A DNA stretch of 64,000 bases, from the NCBI GenBank assembly GCA_016720705.1, contig JADKKB010000002.1:83872-147871 (forward strand). The letters are read 5' to 3'. Both the position numbers and the translations under genes were made by a program. The notes under the pieces are model-generated. The model was not told where the DNA came from. It saw nothing but the letters and a program-made list of their open reading frames with translations, and ran no database searches. Positions 28,719 through 36,998 of this stretch are shown in pieces (the stretch's first letter is position 1; each line of letters opens with the position of its first letter). This DNA is from Chloracidobacterium sp. Its GTDB lineage: Bacteria; Acidobacteriota; Blastocatellia; Pyrinomonadales; Pyrinomonadaceae.

Positions 28719-29092
28719 TTACGACGAGCCAGCCTGACCATGGAAGCGTTGGTTCGACGAACCTCGATATTCTCCCGCCCCCGAGGTGAGAGATTTTTCG
28801 AAAGGGCCGTCGATCAACAGGTCAATGTGAGCAAGTATATAGTCAACACAAGGATCGTGTCTTGCGATCAGATCCTCAAGCGTTTTCCCGCTGTAAATGG
28901 CTAAGTTCAGATCGAATCGCTTCAGCCTTGACACAAGCTCGGCGACGGGACCGGCTTGGTCAAACGGTTCGCCGCCAAGGATCGTAACGCCATCGTGCTC
29001 AGCTCGTTTTGATTGAATTTCCCTGTTAACGGAAGCGACCGAAACCAACATTCCATTGTGGCGATCGTGAGTTTCCGGCACATAGCAGGCAG
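28719..29092 (-). pseudogene. C-terminal part of a transposon-split radical SAM activase
   Basis: Starts with the third cysteine of a radical SAM CxxxCxxC motif (read CYVPETHDRHNG), continues with ILGGEPFDQ, SRLKRFDLNLAIYSG, LIDGPFE and GSSNQRF, all typical of NrdG-like activating proteins. No start codon or N-terminus precedes it; a TAG in frame and the transposon end (TTATCTACAGT at 29093) lie directly upstream. The missing N-terminal part, ending with GCSIRCPG, is at 33998-34295 on the other side of the transposon. Joined, the two halves rebuild one DUF2997-radical SAM protein. Confidence 0.8.
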
Positions 29093-29183
29093 TTATCTAC
29101 AGTGTGGAATGAAGGAAGTATTCGGCCTGATCTTGTTTCCAAGGAAATACTAGCTTTTTTCGTTTAATAATTGTAATCCCGTT

Positions 29184-29229
29184 CGAGTTTGAGGAAGCCG
29201 AGCCGTAGGCGAGGCTTCCCTCAAACTCG
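29184..29229. repeat. Long imperfect hairpin downstream of the antitoxin
   Basis: CGAGTTTGAGG-AAGCC (29184-29199) pairs with GGCTTCCCTCAAACTCG (29213-29229) with a single bulged base. It lies 42 bases after the antitoxin stop inside the transposon end. It may end transcription, though no T tract follows immediately on the minus strand, or be a recombinase-related fold. Confidence 0.55.
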
Positions 29230-29270
29230 GCGGGCGTCCGATAGTTTTCCACCACCTTGACTCGCTGTTT

Positions 29271-29588
29271 TCAAGCGATAGATGCTAACCCTTGCTTGAC
29301 GAGCGTGAGCAATTTGAGCGACGGTCCTGCCGGGTGTTTTTCCCCTCGCTCCCACTGACTGACCGATTCTTTCGAGATATTCAGATGGTGAGCGAAAACG
29401 CTCCTGGCTGACCCGCTCGCTTCCGCAAAGCCCGAATCTGCTCCGGGGTGAATTCCTGAATCGGCGTAAGGCAGGTTTCATCGAACCCGCGCATGGTCTG
29501 TTTGTCGATGATGCCGGACTCATAGAGGCGCTGGCGGTTTCATGGATGGCCGCAGCCGCCTTGCTCCTGTAAACCTTCGTTTTTTCAT
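29271..29588 (-). pseudogene. NadS/HigA-like XRE antitoxin, frameshifted
   Basis: Reading across frames gives MKKRRFT, then AAAAIHETAS, LYESGIIDKQTMRGFDETCLTP, EFTPEQIRALRKRAG, and AHHLNISKESVSQWERGEKHP, LKLLTLVKQGLASIA, stop. This is a NadS-type antitoxin with its helix-turn-helix in the C-terminal half. Three single-base shifts break it. The ATG at 29588 overlaps the toxin stop (ATGA), as expected for a toxin-first pair. Confidence 0.7.
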
Positions 29589-29990
29589 GACTCCACCTCT
29601 TCGATCTCTTTGTTTTTCAGAAGGGTTTTCAACTCCTCGTCCGTGAGATCCAGCATGACTTTAGCCAATTGCTTAAAACCCCTTTACATCGGCTTTGTCT
29701 ATGTTCTCCATGACGCTCTTTGCGAACCCGTAGACGAAGAAGGCCTTATCTTCCCCGCGGTAGAGGATGATCGACCGGTAGCCGCCAGATTTTCCTTCCT
29801 TTGGCCTGGCTATACGCTGCTTTATAACGCCTCCGCCATAATCGGCGTCGATGTTCCCGGCCTCCGCGTCCTCAACCGCTTTGATCAGCTTTTCATCGCT
29901 GATCCCCTCTTTGTTGGCGAATTTGGCAAACCATTTGTTTTTGAAGATTCTCACTGTGGCTTGCCCTCGTACGCCTATCTCACTTAGCAC
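29585..29990 (-). pseudogene. RelE/ParE-superfamily toxin, frameshifted near its end
   Basis: The intact part (106 residues from 29990) reads TVRIFKNKWFAKFANKEGISDEKLIKAVEDAE, then GGGVIKQRIARPKEGKSGGYRSIILYR and AFFVYGFAKS, which is the HigB/RelE-type RNA-interferase toxin usually paired with NadS antitoxins. A one-base surplus in the GGGG run near 29683 ends the frame early; restoring it extends the protein with KQLAKVMLDLTDEELKTLL to a TGA at 29585. The core with the conserved GGYR and FVYGF motifs is unbroken, so a shortened toxin could still be made. Confidence 0.7.
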
Positions 29991-30041
29991 TATAGCACTT
30001 AGTTCTATAGTTTGTCAAAGTATGTAGACGATGCTGAGGTT

Positions 30042-30729
30042 TCAATACAAAACTGTCCGACCGGTGCGACGGGTCTCGCCGAGATCGATCACTCTTTGAT
30101 TTCCGCTTCCCGTCCATGCCCCGGCACTATCTGCTAAGGCAACGACGTAAGGACCATCAATCAGCATATCGATATCTGCCAGAACTTCGCCTATCGCCGG
30201 CTGCTTTTTCGCCTGCTGAACGAGCGCCTCTAACGTAAAGCCGCTGTAACAAAGAATATGCTGGCAGCCGCGTCGACGAAGTTCCTTGACAAGTGCCAAC
30301 AGGCTTTCCGGTTGTGCAAACGGTTCTCCACCCTAGAATGCTGACCCCGTCAAGCTCGAAGGGCGGGTCAAGCAACTTTTCAGCAAGTGTTTTTACTGCG
30401 ACCAATTCTCCGCCATCCGGGTTATGTAGATGCGGGACCCAGCATCCTTTGCAGGACAACGGGCAGAACTGGAAGAGCACCGAGCTGCGTCGGCCGGGCC
30501 CCTTCGACAAGCGAGTTGTGATAATAACCTGCGATCCGTACTTGAGCCTCTCCTGTTTGAAGATCCAGCATAGTCGGCGGCGGGATTACATCGAGCGGGC
30601 GAGCACATCCGCATTCCTTACCTTCGCCTGCAATGGCCGTAACTTTATCCAGTACATCGGCAGACAGGTGAATGCTCCAGGAGCATAGCTCCGCTTGTTG
30701 TATCGATCAGCATCGTCCAGTTCGCTCAT
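30042..30729 (-). pseudogene. Radical SAM activase-like gene carried by the transposon, frameshifted
   Basis: Starts at ATG 30729 behind a good GAGGAG site. Across three frames it reads MSELDDADRYNK, LSADVLDKVTAIAGEGKECG, VRIAGYYHNSLVEGPG, FCPLSCKGCWVPHLH (CxxxCxxC), GELVAVKTLAEKLLD, GVSILG, then GGEPFAQPESL, LVKELRRRGCQHILCYSG, LIDGPYV and GSGNQRVID. These are the order and motifs of NrdG-like radical SAM enzymes using one 4Fe-4S cluster and SAM. It resembles the target gene split by the same transposon (shared YHNS-[LV]-V-[DE]-GPGRRS). An extra G after ILG and shifts near 30680 and 30510 break it. Confidence 0.75.
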
Positions 30730-30754
30730 CGTTTCTCCTCACAAACTTCCTTAT

Positions 30755-32929
30755 TCAGCTAGCTTCCCGCCGCTCATTTTCGTTCAGGTACGCGATATTG
30801 CGGTCCATGCCATCGATCGCTGTAGTCAACTCTCTATATACTTCTTCTTTTCGCGATGAAGGCAGCTTTTCAGTCGCCAGCCCTCGCAATTCGACCAGAT
30901 TCGCTCTTTGCCTTTCGAGCAGCGGGAGACTCTGTTTATCGGGAATGAGGTTCGGACAGCTCTGACACGATAAACGTGTTTCGCACGGATGATACGCAGT
31001 AAGCCCGCACCAGCCCAAGCCGAGATCAACAAACAGCGATTCGCGCCATTCAACCTGCGCCGCGATGTGAGCTTCAGGGGAAAGCAGCACCCTGATTTGA
31101 GCCGTCGCACGGTGTTCCTCATCTATTAGAGCAAACGCCGTCTCAAACTCCTGACGGAGCAAAGGAGGCATCACCGCGGCATACCGCATCGTCATTGTCA
31201 GGTTTTTGTGGCCGAGCATCCGGCTGATCGACTCGATCCGCATTCCGCCGGCGCCACAACGTGGCGAGCGTGTGGCGAAACCAGTGGCTCGTATAACGCT
31301 GCTTGTTTTTGCGAGTCCGCATAGTTTAGTGATGCATGCATTCAGCATATGAGTGGTGAATGGCAGCCCACGCCATGCAAACAGATAGTCGGTAGGCTTG
31401 TTGGTGCTGGTCGAGAAAGAGGGTTGTTGGCCGCGCACTTTCATCCAGTTGTCGATCGCCGTGACCATTTGCGGACGGACAGGAATCATTCGATCATTGC
31501 GGAGTTTGCCAACCGGCACCCTGAGCCAGTGTGTCTGCTCACCCGTTTGCGGGTCGATTGCGGCCAGCAGACATCCTGTATCGAGACGACAGAGTTCACC
31601 GGCCCGCAAACCTGACTCGAAGAGCACTGCCAGGACGGCCTGCATTCTCTCAAATGGCGGAGGAAAGCGTGCCGCATTGACTTGTTCAAAAGTCAGACTC
31701 TCTAGTACCGCACCGAGTCGGTGCCAGTCCTGGTCCGGGATCGTGCGCGGCAGCTCTTGATCAATACGCAGCGTGTCGCCGCGGATCCAGAGCTTTCGGC
31801 TCGGACGTTCGGGGTAGTCAAGAACATCGATCTGTTCGCAAAAGCTGCGGACGCAAGACAGTGCACGAAGTTGATGCGATTTCGACAGCGGCTCCCCGAA
31901 GTTGACTGTACGAAATTCCTGGCCGACATTGGTGTAATCTCCGCACCGCATGTCTTTTACAGCACGCTTATAGGCCTCTACATGCGTACGCCGCAGATCC
32001 GCTATCGACTTTACCTGACGGGTCATACTCGCCCAGCCAGTCACCGAAGCGACGTAAGAAGATGCGATATCCTTGGACAGTTCCGGCGGCACGCACCGTT
32101 TGAAAATCGGCAAGGAATCGCGTGAAAGTCTCCTGTATCTGCGGAGCGGTGCGTCCCCAACTATAGTGGCGTGATGGATCCGGTAAGAAGCGGGACGGCG
32201 GAGCATCCTTCAGATATCCCATTGCCCGTAAGACCTTCTCAATACGAATGACACTCGCATTTGCGACTCGTTTTGACCTCTTCGTGAAATTACGCCAATT
32301 CTCTATATCGACTTTTGTGAGTTCGCTGAGATCGGTCTTCTTAGCGAGTACGAGCATTGCTAAAAGAGCGCTCGTAACGCACTTATGAAGCGTCACCTTA
32401 TCTTTGTAGCCGACATTGAGGGCGGCCGTCATAAAACGTTCGCTGATTTTGCGTGCCCGATCTTTTCCGAGCCATTTCTCCGCGAGAACGCGGTGAAAGG
32501 TCTTATGGATTTCTTCGCTGTAGGGTATGATTCCAAGAAAGAAAAGCGTTGAAGCGACAAGGTGCCACTCATCTTCTTGATTCCAGTGCCAAACCTTCGA
32601 GCGATCCTTTCTCGCTCCAGCATCTCGCTTTTCCAGGCTCGAAGGCGTTCCCACTCGAACCCCCAGTAGGTACAGTCGAACGCTAACAGCAGCTTGCCGC
32701 AAAAGTGCAGCGCTTCGCTGAAGGCGTAATGATGATAACGTGCCTGGCGATTGCGTACGCAGTAGTGTACGAAGGCTTTTTTGAATGGATCGAACAACTC
32801 CGCAATCTGCTGTTTTTCCTTAGCATCCCAACGTTTTGTGGCAAGGAGTTGTCGCTCTTTATCGGTAAGAGTCAGGCGGTGTGCAGTGAAATCTAACTCT
32901 GGCCTATTCGGACTGATCGGAGTACTCAT
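30755..32929 (-). pseudogene. TnpB-like long tyrosine recombinase, frameshifted
   Basis: The product would be about 720 residues. N-terminal part 32929 to about 32560 (MSTPISPNRPELDFTAH), middle part to about 32010 (SERFMTAALNVGYKDKV; RFLADFQTVRAAGTVQGY) and a long last part ending at 30755. Box I is VLFESGLRAGELCRL. The RxxH box exists only in another frame as SHWFRHTLATLW (31255-31300), so two opposite shifts have scrambled it, though the frame stays open. LGHKNLTMTMRYAAV contains the tyrosine. A C-terminal cysteine region (SCQSCPNLIPDKQSL) fits a zinc-binding tail known from such transposases. It overlaps the upstream recombinase by ATGA. Confidence 0.8.
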
Positions 32930-33958
32930 TTCGTTTCCCCCTTATCATCCTTATCGGCATCGTTCGTGGACACAGCTTTCGAAGTCTCTGCCATTGCCTG
33001 GCGGTATTCACGCTGAAGGCGAGTGTCCCGGACCTCATTATAAATAAGTGTCGTCTCTATATCTCGATGACCAAGCTGCCTCTGTAGCGCGTCCATCGGC
33101 ATGCCGGCTTCAGCCAGGTTCGTCGCTCAGGTATGCCGAAAGCGTGCGTGAACGCGTGGCACACCGGCTCGCTTGCGGGCTTCTTCGCAAACATAGACCA
33201 GCGCGGTATCGAAATGGCTGGCCAAAGTTCCGCCTCCGAGACAGACAAAACGTAGTCGTGGGTCAGCGAGGTCGGGCGTTCTATTCTGATGTAGTTCGAA
33301 AGTGCGGTGAGAGCCTCGTCACTTAGAGGAACGATACGGGAGGTACGACTTTTTGTGGCATGAACCGTAACGCGCCGGCCCGCCCAGTGAATGTCCGGCA
33401 TCTGTAGGGAGAGCTTCGCCGATCCGGACACCTCCGTCTTTCAGCAGCCAGACGATCGCACGGTCGCGATGCTTTGTTGCGGTCAACTGCGAGACGAAGC
33501 GATCGATCTCGTCTGGCGAGAGTGTCTGCGGGTGAGAGCGGTCGTAGCGAAGAAGTGCGGGTTGGCCGGAGACGATCCCAGCAGCAGTGCGCAGCGTTCC
33601 TCCAACCGGAACCGGGTTGCGTTGAACACCCGTTTGTTCGGGCTCCAACATAAGAAACTCGTACCACTGCCGGAGTGCGGAAAGACGCCTCAACGAGTGT
33701 TCGTGCCCCAACTGTCGCTCCACGACACGTCGGGCGCTCACGCTCAGTGCGAACGAACTGGATAATGTCGGTAGGGCGAGCGGTAAGGGCATTAATCCCG
33801 GCGTCGTTACAGAACCCCAGCCACAGCACGAGATCCTGCCGGTAAGCTTTTACCGTGTTGAACGGACGTACGGTCGATAGATCCGCGATGAAGCGCTCAA
33901 ACCAAAACGAACTGTTAGAAGTGTCAGAAGTGTGCTGATTGTTGTTGATGTCTTTCAT
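32926..33958 (-). pseudogene. TnpA-like tyrosine recombinase, frameshifted and with a nonsense codon
   Basis: About 345 residues if restored. The N-terminal SAM-like domain is FERFIADLSTVRPFNTVKAYRQDL, LVLWLGFCNDAGINALTARP. Next, in another frame, SLRRLSALRQWYEFL and LKDGGVRIGEAL (box I arginine). The last part holds VHATKSRTSRIVPLSDEALTALS, VHARFRHT, then TGA where arginine is expected, then ATNLAEAGMPMDALQRQLGH and TTLIYNEV with the tyrosine. The nonsense codon is best explained as CGA to TGA. The stop overlaps the next start as ATGA. Confidence 0.8.
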
Positions 33959-33997
33959 GGGCTAAATCATACTTCGCCCTCTCAAGACTGTAGATAA

Positions 33998-34295
33998 ATC
34001 CCGGACATCTAATTGAACACCCTGCGACTTGAATTACGCTTCTTCGACCAGGCCCATCAACGACCGAATTGTGATAAATCCGATAGAGCCAAATAGACTG
34101 ATTATCGTTGAAAATCGATCCGGATAACGCTGGCCATTTAACACTATTTCTTTGGAGCGGCTTTCCGCAATTCACATTCTGGGCTGTACGAAGGTCAGAT
34201 CTCAGATCGGTTAGTACAGCGTTGGAAATACCCGATACTTCGGTCGTGAGTTTTCCACTGTCGGGTTCAAGTATAAAAGTAATCTCATTGCTCAT
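33998..34295 (-). pseudogene. N-terminal part of split DUF2997-radical SAM protein
   Basis: Begins at ATG 34295, overlapping the DUF2997 gene stop. Residues 1-45 (NEITFILEPDSGKLTTEVSG) resemble that same small neighbour, so a DUF2997-like domain is fused in front. It continues IWLYRIYHNSVVDGPGRRS and GCSIRCPG, the first two cysteines of the radical SAM motif, and is then cut by the transposon end at 33997. The frame runs on into the transposon for a few codons to 33924. The remaining part is at 28719-29092. Confidence 0.8.
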
Positions 34296-34483
34296 TTTCG
34301 TTTGCTGGTCAGCTTGGGCATCCGTTTGACGAAATACTCTGGCTTTTTAGTCTCCGCAGAGGGATCGCCAAGAACTTCCTTTAGCTGTCTCGCGGCCTTC
34401 TCACATGCAACTCCTTGATAACCTTTTATCTCGGTTTCGCAGGTTCCGCGCTCCGTATCAATCTTAAATTCAACCTCGGGCAT
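34292..34483 (-). CDS. DUF2997 protein
   Basis: A 63-residue protein with the DUF2997 pattern: an E-F-K-I-D strand, G-T-C-E-T-E-I-K-G-Y-Q-G, a cysteine, then a helix with LKEVLGD, and a basic end. A strong GGAGG site precedes the ATG. Function is unknown; the family is usually coded with DUF1257 and Ycf46-like ATPases, as here. It overlaps the radical SAM gene by four bases and follows DUF1257 by 18. Confidence 0.75.
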   Translation of the reverse strand: MPEVEFKIDTERGTCETEIKGYQGVACEKAARQLKEVLGDPSAETKKPEYFVKRMPKLTSKRK

Positions 34484-34501
34484 AATTCACCACCTCCCTT
34501 C

Positions 34502-34900
34502 TCAATATTTGATACGGATTTTGATCGTCTTTCCGATCCGTTCCTTGATCAGCGTACCACCAAGTTTCTTGGCCATCTTTCGGGCCGCGGATTCGTGATA
34601 GCTGTTCTGAAGTCTGATCACAAAGTCTTTCCCAAGACGGTACGCAAGATCTAGATCATCGATGATTGCAACATATCCTTTTGCGGTCTTCTGAAAACCG
34701 ATGTCGCCCAGTAACGATTGCTCCTTTACATCTCGACGGCGGATCACGATATCGGCAGTCTGAGGGTTTCTTTTGTCCCAACCTTCAAGCGGGAGATTGG
34801 ATCCTACAGTTGGAGACGCGAATCCGAATTCTGCGAGAGCGTCGAGAAGCAACTCGCGGTTCGGAAATGACTGAGAGTCGAATGTCATGTATTTACTCAT
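34502..34900 (-). CDS. DUF1257 (Ycf35-like) protein
   Basis: A 132-residue protein. The start SKYMTFDSQSFPNRELLLDALAEFGF, the GDIGFQKTAKGYVAIIDDLD middle, and the C-terminal QNSYHESAARKMAKKLGGTLIKE are typical of DUF1257/Ycf35, a family known from phages, bacteria and algal plastids without a defined role. It lies between the Ycf46-like ATPase remnant and DUF2997, on the same strand and a few bases apart, so they form one unit. Confidence 0.8.
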   Translation of the reverse strand: MSKYMTFDSQSFPNRELLLDALAEFGFASPTVGSNLPLEGWDKRNPQTADIVIRRRDVKEQSLLGDIGFQKTAKGYVAIIDDLDLAYRLGKDFVIRLQNSYHESAARKMAKKLGGTLIKERIGKTIKIRIKY

Positions 34901-34915
34901 TAGGATTCTCCGTAA

Positions 34916-35116
34916 TTAGAGTTCGTAGATCCGATCAGTGCGGTTTCCAGCAAGGCCGGTGTTCTCGATTCGAGAACCGGCCCCTTTGATATTGTTCCTG
35001 GCCCATTTGCGGATCTCTTCAATTTTCTCGCTCATCATCTGGGCGGTAGGGGTTATGGTCTCGATGCATTTAATGATGTCGCGAGTCTCGGCCTGCCGAT
35101 CGCCATCGATGAAGGC
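34916..35116 (-). other. Detached C-terminus of the Ycf46-like AAA protein
   Basis: Directly after the TAA at 35117-35119 the same frame stays open for 66 codons (AFIDGDRQAETRDI, TPTAQMMSEKIEEIRKWA, then a basic end), matching the normal C-terminus of Ycf46-like ATPases. The TAA sits where a tyrosine is common (LYRAF in relatives), so it looks like a point nonsense codon rather than the native stop. Confidence 0.7.
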
Positions 35117-36535
35117 TTAAAGGACTCCATCTTTCACCGCACCTTCTATTTCGGCACCGGAGAAGTCGTTGCTCTTATCTACGAGTTTTTCGAGATCAAA
35201 GTGTTCGGCATCGAGTGCTCTTTTCTTAAGGTGTACCCGGAAGATCTCCTTGCGGTCGTCTTTCTCTGGAAGATCAACGAAATGTATGTAGGAGAATCGG
35301 CCGATCCTGAACTGCTCGGATTCGAGTTCGCGGACGTCGTTGGCGGTAGCAAATACAAGGACGTCCTGATTGTCCTGCATCCAGTTGAGGAGATAAGAGA
35401 TCGTTCGTGCGGTTTCGCCTCCGTCCGTCTTGTTCGAAGACTTCATTCCCGAGACCGCTTTCTCAAATTCACTAATACCAAGAATACCTTTGATCGTTCC
35501 GGCGATCGATAACGCCCGCTTTATAGACATTGCCGAGGAACCGATGACGCCTCCGCCTTCGCCCATGATCGAGCCGAAGTCCAGATCAAGCAGTGCCCGA
35601 TTCGTGATGCTTGAAGCGACACGCTTACAGAGATCCTTTCCACATCCCGGAAGCCCGACTAGCAGAATGCCTTTACACGGTTCGACATGTCGTGCCTTCG
35701 CTCTCGGGCTGAAGGTGTATGCGGCACGTTCGAGTATGGCTCGAAGCGACTGGTAACCGCCTAAGTTGCTTGCAGGTTCTGGATGAACATACGTCAGCGA
35801 ACCACTGCCGCGTATTACGTTCTTCTTTTCCTCGAGGATGACATTGATCGAGTCCTGATTGAGCCCATTACAACTGATAACTGCCTTTGCAACGACATTG
35901 CTGATCTCGACGGCGGTCAGGCCAAGGAGAGCTTGCTGCAGGGCGTCCTGCGTCTCTTTGTTGAGGCTAATATCAAGACCATTGGAACGAAGGTTCTCAA
36001 ACTGAAGTTCTATCGAGTCTTCGATCTCGGATTCCCTAGGCAGATCGAGTTCTACCTGAGTGACTTCCTTTTCGAGTGTTTTGAGTTCCGGGAAATTCGG
36101 TCCTACAAATAGAACGGTTGCTTTTGTCGATTTCAGCTTCCAGGCGATCTCACGAAGTCGTCGAACTAATAGAGGATCTTCCTGTCCGTACGGCGAGATG
36201 TAAGGGGCATAGTCACAAAGCAGGAAGATACCGGTCTTCTGTTCGCTTATGAACCCAAGAAGGCTTTCGGGATCTTCCGTGTCGCCGATCGTTTGAGGAG
36301 AGCTTAGTAAACCCTCTTTCGGATCGACCATCTTTTGAAGACCGCTGGGACGGCTCCAGAAATAGAGAGGTTTCTCCTTGTGCCGATCCTGAAAGACGAG
36401 ATCGAACAGCGCTTCGCGTACGCGGTCTTCTTCGAAGGTATTGATAGCGATAAGCGGGTACCGGGCTCTGATCCTAATATCGAGTTCGTGCAGGAACTTC
36501 CGGATGCTGTCGGCACCGGTTTCTATTTCAGGCAT
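35117..36535 (-). CDS. Ycf46-like AAA protein, cut by an in-frame stop and with altered Walker motifs
   Basis: 472 residues to the TAA; native length would be 539. The N-terminal half (1-230) is the Ycf46-type regulatory domain. The AAA core follows: P-loop GLPGCGKD near 290 with D where S/T binds Mg, Walker B place ILGISEFEKA with S instead of D, sensor 1 FATAND, and GRFSYIHFVDLPEKDDRKEIF near the arginine-finger region. In relatives these read GKS, IDEIEKA and KGRFDE. It thus appears catalytically weak or dead even before truncation. It is transcribed with DUF1257 and DUF2997 and sits downstream of an ERF-like gene. Role unknown. Confidence 0.75.
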   Translation of the reverse strand: MPEIETGADSIRKFLHELDIRIRARYPLIAINTFEEDRVREALFDLVFQDRHKEKPLYFWSRPSGLQKMVDPKEGLLSSPQTIGDTEDPESLLGFISEQKTGIFLLCDYAPYISPYGQEDPLLVRRLREIAWKLKSTKATVLFVGPNFPELKTLEKEVTQVELDLPRESEIEDSIELQFENLRSNGLDISLNKETQDALQQALLGLTAVEISNVVAKAVISCNGLNQDSINVILEEKKNVIRGSGSLTYVHPEPASNLGGYQSLRAILERAAYTFSPRAKARHVEPCKGILLVGLPGCGKDLCKRVASSITNRALLDLDFGSIMGEGGGVIGSSAMSIKRALSIAGTIKGILGISEFEKAVSGMKSSNKTDGGETARTISYLLNWMQDNQDVLVFATANDVRELESEQFRIGRFSYIHFVDLPEKDDRKEIFRVHLKKRALDAEHFDLEKLVDKSNDFSGAEIEGAVKDGVL

Positions 36536-36556
36536 TGTTTGTTTTCTGGAAGTGTT

Positions 36557-36976
36557 CTAAGAAACGGATTGTGTGACAAGACGACCGTTCTGGCCATTTC
36601 GTCCATTGTTGTTGCCGGTCGGCTTCGCTGCGTCGGTCATCCTTTCCACCTTCTGCATCTCTTCTCTTGATGCGATTCCGTTGTCGATCTTGAACCCTAG
36701 ATTGGCTAGAGCCCTGCCGACAGCACTTGTTTCACCGTTTTCGATAAAGGATGTCGTATTTACGTACCCCTGGCCACGTATCTCAAACGCGTGTCCGGTA
36801 GAACTGGGTTCGACGTCATCCCTGTTCCGATACGCCCCCGCCTTTATACAGACAAATCCACTATCTTCGTTGAGTCTTATGATCTCGGTAACGATCCGGC
36901 CGTCGGGATACCTCTCATAGAATTCTGCTATGCGTGCGTGAACCGGAATGTATTTGCTTAGATCGAAGTTTGCCAT
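36557..36976 (-). CDS. ERF/annealing-like phage-type protein
   Basis: A 139-residue protein. YIPVHARIAEFYERYPDGRIVTEI is followed by a beta region and VNTTSFIENGETSAVGRALANLGF (residues about 86-109). That ETSAVGRAL motif is shared with phage-type ERF/Sak single-strand annealing proteins and relatives; the C-terminus is an Asn/Gly tail. Small size suggests a shortened relative, so DNA annealing is only a guess. It sits 21 bases before the Ycf46-like gene and 22 after the coiled-coil gene. Confidence 0.5.
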   Translation of the reverse strand: MANFDLSKYIPVHARIAEFYERYPDGRIVTEIIRLNEDSGFVCIKAGAYRNRDDVEPSSTGHAFEIRGQGYVNTTSFIENGETSAVGRALANLGFKIDNGIASREEMQKVERMTDAAKPTGNNNGRNGQNGRLVTQSVS

Positions 36977-36998
36977 TCTTTACCTCGTGTTTGTCGCT

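Larger units (their letters stand above)
29093..33997. mobile_element. 4.9 kb Tn554-like transposon with 11-bp inverted ends, inserted in a radical SAM gene
   Basis: TTATCTACAGT at 29093-29103 and its exact inverse ACTGTAGATAA at 33987-33997 bound the unit. It carries, on the minus strand, two overlapping tyrosine recombinase genes (short then long, ATGA overlap, as tnpA-tnpB of Tn554), a radical SAM gene and a toxin-antitoxin pair. Both flanks are parts of one radical SAM gene, broken between the second and third Fe-S cysteine codons. Tn554 itself has no such inverted ends and has a tnpC, which is not seen here, so the relation is to the recombinase pair only. Confidence 0.72.

Noticed and set aside
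29221..29523. Minus-strand 100-residue frame as an independent gene
   Set aside because: It is a mixture of frames of the NadS-like antitoxin; the true reading switches frame within it.
33319..33792. A separate recombinase gene
   Set aside because: It is the middle section of the TnpA-like recombinase in a shifted frame, not a gene of its own.
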